NCBI GenBank assembly: GCA_937944445.1
Contig: CALDYP010000011.1
Coordinates: 1 to 64,000, forward strand
Source of the DNA: an uncultured Anaerolineae bacterium
GTDB taxonomy: Bacteria; Chloroflexota; Anaerolineae; Aggregatilineales; Phototrophicaceae
Direction of reading: 5' to 3'
Length of the DNA: 64,000 bases
The position numbers and the translations under genes were made by a program. How positions within the stretch are numbered: position 1 is the first letter of the stretch; every line of letters begins with the position of its first letter. Under the pieces are notes generated by a model, which saw only the letters and a list, made by a program, of their open reading frames with translations, searched no databases and was not told the DNA's origin. Below, piece by piece: positions 60,075 to 64,000 of this stretch.

Positions 60075-62570
60075 CTACATCGGCAGCGGCAGGCGCACCC
60101 CCCAACCCTGCGCTAGTTCACATAGGCTGCGGTAGGCGTAGTCGCGGATGGCCGGTTGTGGGTCGAAAAGCGCCTTGTAGAGCGCGTTGTTCGCCCACAA
60201 GAACCCCTGTTGACCTGCAAGGATGACGAAGAACACGCTGATTTGTGGGTCTTTGCGCTGCTGCATGGACGCCAAAACGAGCGGCTGTGTCTCGTATGTG
60301 TTGGGGATGATGTTGTTCGCAATAGCGCGGTGTGCCCACGCTTGAATCCACTCAATTTCAGGGACGATCGGATAATTGCGGATGCCCAGCGCCCCCACTT
60401 CATAGCGATCTGCATACACCTGATGCACCGCGAGGCGCACGTACTCTTCTTTGTCGTCCAGAAACACCTGATTGAGGGCGATGAGCGCCCAATCTGTGCC
60501 GATGCGCCCCAACCCCCAGACGACTGCGCGGCGCACGTAGTCATCTTTGGAGTGGATGGCGTCGTAGAGCACCGGATAACCCAGTTCGGGCAGCGCAGCC
60601 AAGCTCTCAGCGGCGGCACGTTTCACGTCCGAGCTGTAATGCTGGTTGAGGATAGCAATGAGCAGGTTCGCGGCGGCTTCTGTGCGCATTGCGCCCAACG
60701 CCAGCGTGGCCGCAATCTGTGTCTCTAATTCTTCGGTGTTGTTCTTGATGACTTCAGCGAGCGGCTTGATGGCCTCAACGTCCTTCAACGCGCCGAGCGC
60801 CAACGCAGCCACCTGACGACAGTCAGAGTTGGGGTTGCTCAACATACGCCGAAACACGAGGTTGACAGTCGGATCACCGCTCATGAGCAGCGCCGCGGCG
60901 ATGTTCTGGCGCGCATACAAGTACTGCTGAGGCTGCATGAGCCAGTGCGCCAGCAGCCGCAAGTAGGGCACGCGCCACTCTGATTGACCCGCGAACAACA
61001 ACCACTTTGCTGGGCGCAGCAAATGACGTAGGTCGATCCATGCCTCCGATTCGATAGCGACGGCAACCAGCTTTTCAGCGTCAAGGTAACCGGTCGCGTA
61101 GCAGATCACCAAGTCCCAATCGGGGTCATTCAGATGGGCGAGGGCCTGTTCAAGTGTGAGGGATGAGGCCGCAAGGGCAGCCATGATGGCAGGCTGGGCG
61201 AAGCGAAAGCTGCCGCTGCGGCCTTTGGTGAGAAGGTCGGCCTTGACCAGTTCGATCAGCTTGCTGCGCTGCTGGCTGATTGCTTGAATGCGCAGTTGAT
61301 TTTGCTTCTTCGTGTCAGGGCTGCCGACTTCTGCGGCGGCAGTGGTATCGGTCGCATCGACGAGATATTCAGGGCGAATGCTGCCGTAGCGAAGCTGCGT
61401 GCTGGCCAGATCCTTTAGATAGGACATATCGCTGATGTTGAGGGACTGCGTCAGATACGCCATGATGCGCTCACCCGGGGTGGCGGCGGTGGGGTGCAGC
61501 AGCGACAGCACAACCTCCCGTGGGATGAGCAGCCGCGCTTGTTTCAGCCAGCGCGCTTGAGTATCCGCGACAGGCAGGGCGATTCGCCCGGCTTTGGCGC
61601 TCACTTTTTGGTAGAACTGTTCACAATCAGCCTCGCTCCACGGGCGGAGGTGGATCGTGTGAAAACCAATGCTTTGCAATTCAAAGACGCCAGATGCGCC
61701 AGTCGTCAGCACCACGCGGTTTGCGCCGTATTGGCTGAGGAACGCTTTCAACCACGCCAATTTGTCTGCACGTGCTGCCTGCGGCACTTCATCCAGCCCA
61801 TCGAGCAAGACCAGCGCTTTGCCCTTGCCGAGCAGGTCATAGAGAGTTGGCGGCATCATTTGAGAGGTGACGTAGCTCACGCGGGCTTGCAGCGCACGGA
61901 TGAGCGGCTCTGCTGGGTCTAGCACGCTGCCATAGTCTGAGGCGCTCAAGATGATGTCTGCGAGGTGGACGTACATCGGCGCGAGTGAACGCAGGTCTTC
62001 TTGTGCGGCAGCAGCGGCCTCCTCAGTGTTCATGATGTCCACGTAATCCTTGCCCTGAAACGTTGCAAGGCCTTCGCGCGTCTTTTGCGCAAGCTGCACA
62101 TTGCGTTTGACTCGCTCAGCGCGCTCTTCTGGTTTTAGCTTTTTCTCCTCTGCGGCGAGGCGCTCCTGAATCGCGTCTGTCGGCGGCGGAAAGCTGAGAG
62201 CGCCCATGCTGTAAAGCGCTAACGCCATCAACGCGGTGGTACGACCACTGCCGGGTATGCCGTGAATAGCCACATGGCGCGCGCCGAGGCCGACTTCATC
62301 CAGACTGTGAGTTGTGATATTGTAAGATGCGTACAGGGCAGGGTATTCATGAGTGTGTGGTACCCTGAACATGACGCTCTTGGTCAGGTTCTCATCAATG
62401 GGCGCGATGAGTGGTGGCTTTTGCACGAAACGTGGTTCAATCAAAACATCAGTGAGCGGGGCAGCAAACCCCAACAAATGATGGCGTTGGCAGAACGCTC
62501 GCAGTTCAGCTGCGTAGCCGCGATGCTGGCGAGCAGGTGCAGCAGCACGGGGTCGTTTGGCCAGAGTCAT
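60075..62570 (-). CDS. NACHT-like NTPase with C-terminal HEAT repeats
   Basis: 831 residues. The P-loop is HGIPGSGRTTA (104-112), where the usual Lys of GKT is Arg. A charged coiled segment (about 132-170) follows; Walker B is ALVLLDGLDEVP (252-263), typical of NACHT. A helical winged region carries the middle, and from about residue 565 come at least five HEAT-like units (such as CRQVAALALGALKDVEAIKP, TQIAATLALGAMRTEAAANL). No effector domain is fused at either end. It is divergent from a membrane-protein gene. Related STAND proteins act in signalling or phage defence; here the role is unknown. Confidence 0.85.
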   Translation of the reverse strand: MTLAKRPRAAAPARQHRGYAAELRAFCQRHHLLGFAAPLTDVLIEPRFVQKPPLIAPIDENLTKSVMFRVPHTHEYPALYASYNITTHSLDEVGLGARHVAIHGIPGSGRTTALMALALYSMGALSFPPPTDAIQERLAAEEKKLKPEERAERVKRNVQLAQKTREGLATFQGKDYVDIMNTEEAAAAAQEDLRSLAPMYVHLADIILSASDYGSVLDPAEPLIRALQARVSYVTSQMMPPTLYDLLGKGKALVLLDGLDEVPQAARADKLAWLKAFLSQYGANRVVLTTGASGVFELQSIGFHTIHLRPWSEADCEQFYQKVSAKAGRIALPVADTQARWLKQARLLIPREVVLSLLHPTAATPGERIMAYLTQSLNISDMSYLKDLASTQLRYGSIRPEYLVDATDTTAAAEVGSPDTKKQNQLRIQAISQQRSKLIELVKADLLTKGRSGSFRFAQPAIMAALAASSLTLEQALAHLNDPDWDLVICYATGYLDAEKLVAVAIESEAWIDLRHLLRPAKWLLFAGQSEWRVPYLRLLAHWLMQPQQYLYARQNIAAALLMSGDPTVNLVFRRMLSNPNSDCRQVAALALGALKDVEAIKPLAEVIKNNTEELETQIAATLALGAMRTEAAANLLIAILNQHYSSDVKRAAAESLAALPELGYPVLYDAIHSKDDYVRRAVVWGLGRIGTDWALIALNQVFLDDKEEYVRLAVHQVYADRYEVGALGIRNYPIVPEIEWIQAWAHRAIANNIIPNTYETQPLVLASMQQRKDPQISVFFVILAGQQGFLWANNALYKALFDPQPAIRDYAYRSLCELAQGWGVRLPLPM

Positions 62571-62674
62571 AAGGTGTGCCTTTCAAAATGGATTTGATTT
62601 TAATAACTAAATGTGCGAACAAAATACGATAGTATTGTAAGGGGCTTTGTCGGTTTTAACACAAAGGTTGTGGC

Positions 62675-64000
62675 ATGCGCGTGTCGTACTCTAGTTATAT
62701 TGCCCGCAGTGAGTGGCACTGGTTGGTGGCTGTAGCCGCGTTGATCGTGACGCTGACGGCCCTGCCGGTGCTCATCACGTCGCTGCTGGTGACGACACAC
62801 CCAAACTTAGAGTTCATGGGGGCAGTGCACCATACGCCGCTGGTTGCCGCTGACCTCAGCCGCATGTTCCAAGGGGGCAGTGGGCAACTCCTAACCTTCT
62901 TTCGCCACACCGCTGAGCCGCATCTGCCTGTGTTTGTTCAGCCTATTTACGCTCTTTTAGGCAGTGTCGCAGCGTTTACAGGCATTCCGCATGCCGTGAT
63001 CTATCACGTGGGTCGTATCTTGGCCAGCTTGTTCACGGCAGTGGCGCTCTATCACTTAGGGGCGAACATCTGGGTGAAGGTGCGTGCACGCCGAGTCTTT
63101 TTTGTGGTGGCGTGGCTTGGCGGCGGGATCGGTCTCTTTTGGTTGCTGATTGATTCGTCGGCGCGGCCTGTTGACATCACTCTGCCGGCTGCTTATCCCT
63201 TCTACGCTGCGTTGGTCAGCATCGATCTTCCACTGTCGATCGGCTTTATTGCGTTGATTGTGTCGGTATTCATCAATGTGCTCAGGCCCGGGTTTCGTGA
63301 AGGGCCAACCATCAACAACGGCGGCGTGACGTTGATGCTGAGTTCTCTTGCGCTGGCGCTCCTGCATCCAGCGGCGTTGCTGCCGCTCATGGGCGCGTTC
63401 ATGCTTTGCGTCACACTAGATTGGATCTCACAACGTCAATTAGTGGTGAACGAATGGCGTTGGGTGCTGTGGAGTGTCGTGCCTGCGCTGCCGATTGCAG
63501 CCTATCTAGCAGCTACGTTCTCGGCTAATCCTGTAGTCAGCTTGTGGCTGTCCCAAGAGTATCAAGCACCCTACACACTCGGCGATATTCTCGGCAGTAA
63601 TGTTATCCTTCTGTTGGTGGCTGTTCCTGCGCTGTGGCGGGCCGTACGCAGTTTTGCGCGTGACACGGATCGGTTGATGCTGTTGTGGTTGCTGTCTGTT
63701 GTTTTACTTGGGGCATTTGCGCCGCGTTTTTCAATCAATTTCATGATGGCGCTCACGCTGCCGCTGGCGTATTTCGCAACACGAGCGATTGACTCCACTT
63801 GGTTGGAGCGTATTCAACGATCATGGCAGCGCTGGGTTTACGTTGCAGCTTCGCTGCTGCTGGCGTTGACGCCGTTGTTTATAGCCTTCAGCCCGCTAGT
63901 TCCCATCCTCGAAAATGTGCAGAACTCGACTGCAATCTTGCCAACTGCATACCGTGAAGCCCTCGGATGGATCGACGGCCAGACGTCAAGAAGCGTCGTC
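62675..64000 (+). CDS. Polytopic membrane protein, glycosyltransferase-39-like (3' end outside window)
   Basis: Open from an ATG at 62675 to the right edge, 442 codons, no stop. At least ten hydrophobic segments are seen, for example LVAVAALIVTLTALPVLITSL, VFFVVAWLGGGIGLFWLLI and VILLLVAVPALWRAV. A large first outer loop contains HTAEPHLPVFVQPIYALLG, reminiscent of the catalytic loop position in PMT/GT-C enzymes, but no clear DE or DD motif was found there. The 104-bp gap to the NACHT gene is AT-rich and probably holds both promoters. Identity is tentative. Confidence 0.68.
   Translation, partial: MRVSYSSYIARSEWHWLVAVAALIVTLTALPVLITSLLVTTHPNLEFMGAVHHTPLVAADLSRMFQGGSGQLLTFFRHTAEPHLPVFVQPIYALLGSVAAFTGIPHAVIYHVGRILASLFTAVALYHLGANIWVKVRARRVFFVVAWLGGGIGLFWLLIDSSARPVDITLPAAYPFYAALVSIDLPLSIGFIALIVSVFINVLRPGFREGPTINNGGVTLMLSSLALALLHPAALLPLMGAFMLCVTLDWISQRQLVVNEWRWVLWSVVPALPIAAYLAATFSANPVVSLWLSQEYQAPYTLGDILGSNVILLLVAVPALWRAVRSFARDTDRLMLLWLLSVVLLGAFAPRFSINFMMALTLPLAYFATRAIDSTWLERIQRSWQRWVYVAASLLLALTPLFIAFSPLVPILENVQNSTAILPTAYREALGWIDGQTSRSVV

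Noticed and set aside
1-64000. tRNA, rRNA, CRISPR, prophage or intact IS genes
   Set aside because: I looked through the intergenic gaps by eye and saw no cloverleaf, array, or transposase/integrase frame. tRNAscan-SE or Infernal would settle small RNAs.

Overview
The window is GC-rich, densely coded DNA that looks like a chromosome piece of a Chloroflexota bacterium, probably Anaerolineae-like. This is inference from gene content: many secreted proteins on Pro/Thr-rich stalks (PTATPTPT-type), lipoproteins without outer-membrane machinery, a Tad pilus cluster without a secretin gene, a long-form hibernation factor, and a Gram-positive-style rpe/fakA/recG/coaD block. I found no rRNA, tRNA, CRISPR array, phage or intact insertion sequence. 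The only mobile-looking item is a 126-bp miniature element.

Layout. 1-14500 (minus strand) reads as one long run: a substrate-binding protein fused to a fasciclin domain, livH, livM, livG, livF, then cobS, cobU, an ExoA-type glycosyltransferase, a 1725-residue secreted fibronectin-like repeat protein, and a glycoside hydrolase cut by the window edge. 14676-26119 (plus strand) carries an EamA transporter, rpe, fakA with two degV/fakB genes, recG, coaD, a coiled-coil protein and comEC. 26116-35558 is mixed: a small membrane protein, yihY, nusB, a phosphodiesterase-like gene, aconitase on the minus strand, a zinc metallopeptidase, and a membrane-anchored DsbA-like protein. 35604-42971 (minus strand) holds lon, an AlbA/Schlafen-type regulator, a beta-propeller lipoprotein, fabG, a PaaG-like crotonase and a HIT protein. 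A MITE-like element lies just past lon. 43273-47484 (plus strand) holds a FlgD-Ig-like anchored protein, a PhnD-like lipoprotein and two family 2 glycosyltransferases. 47489-56794 (minus strand) holds a NarL-type regulator, a DegS-like kinase, cpaB, cpaE, tadA, tadB, tadC, comF and hpf. 57022-60059 (plus strand) is pgeF, yggS, yggT, a DUF167 gene and a lipoprotein. The window ends with a NACHT/HEAT protein (minus) and a polytopic membrane protein cut by the right edge (plus).

How the parts work together. Three themes stand out: cell-surface and export functions (the repeat protein, glycosyltransferases, Tad pilus and lipoproteins); lipid and carbon metabolism (fatty acid kinase, fabG, crotonase, aconitase, rpe); and DNA uptake or repair (comEC, comF, recG). 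Several proteins have lost the catalytic signature of their family while keeping the fold: the ComEC beta-lactamase-like domain, the DsbA-like protein (no CXXC), the first DegV protein, the N-box of the DegS-like kinase, and the P-loop lysine of the NACHT protein. The best regulatory signals are a promoter with a dyad overlapping its -35 box ahead of the Tad operon, a strong promoter with phased repeats ahead of aconitase, an attenuator-like terminator after the liv binding-protein gene, and a terminator lying inside the 5' end of the comF reading frame.
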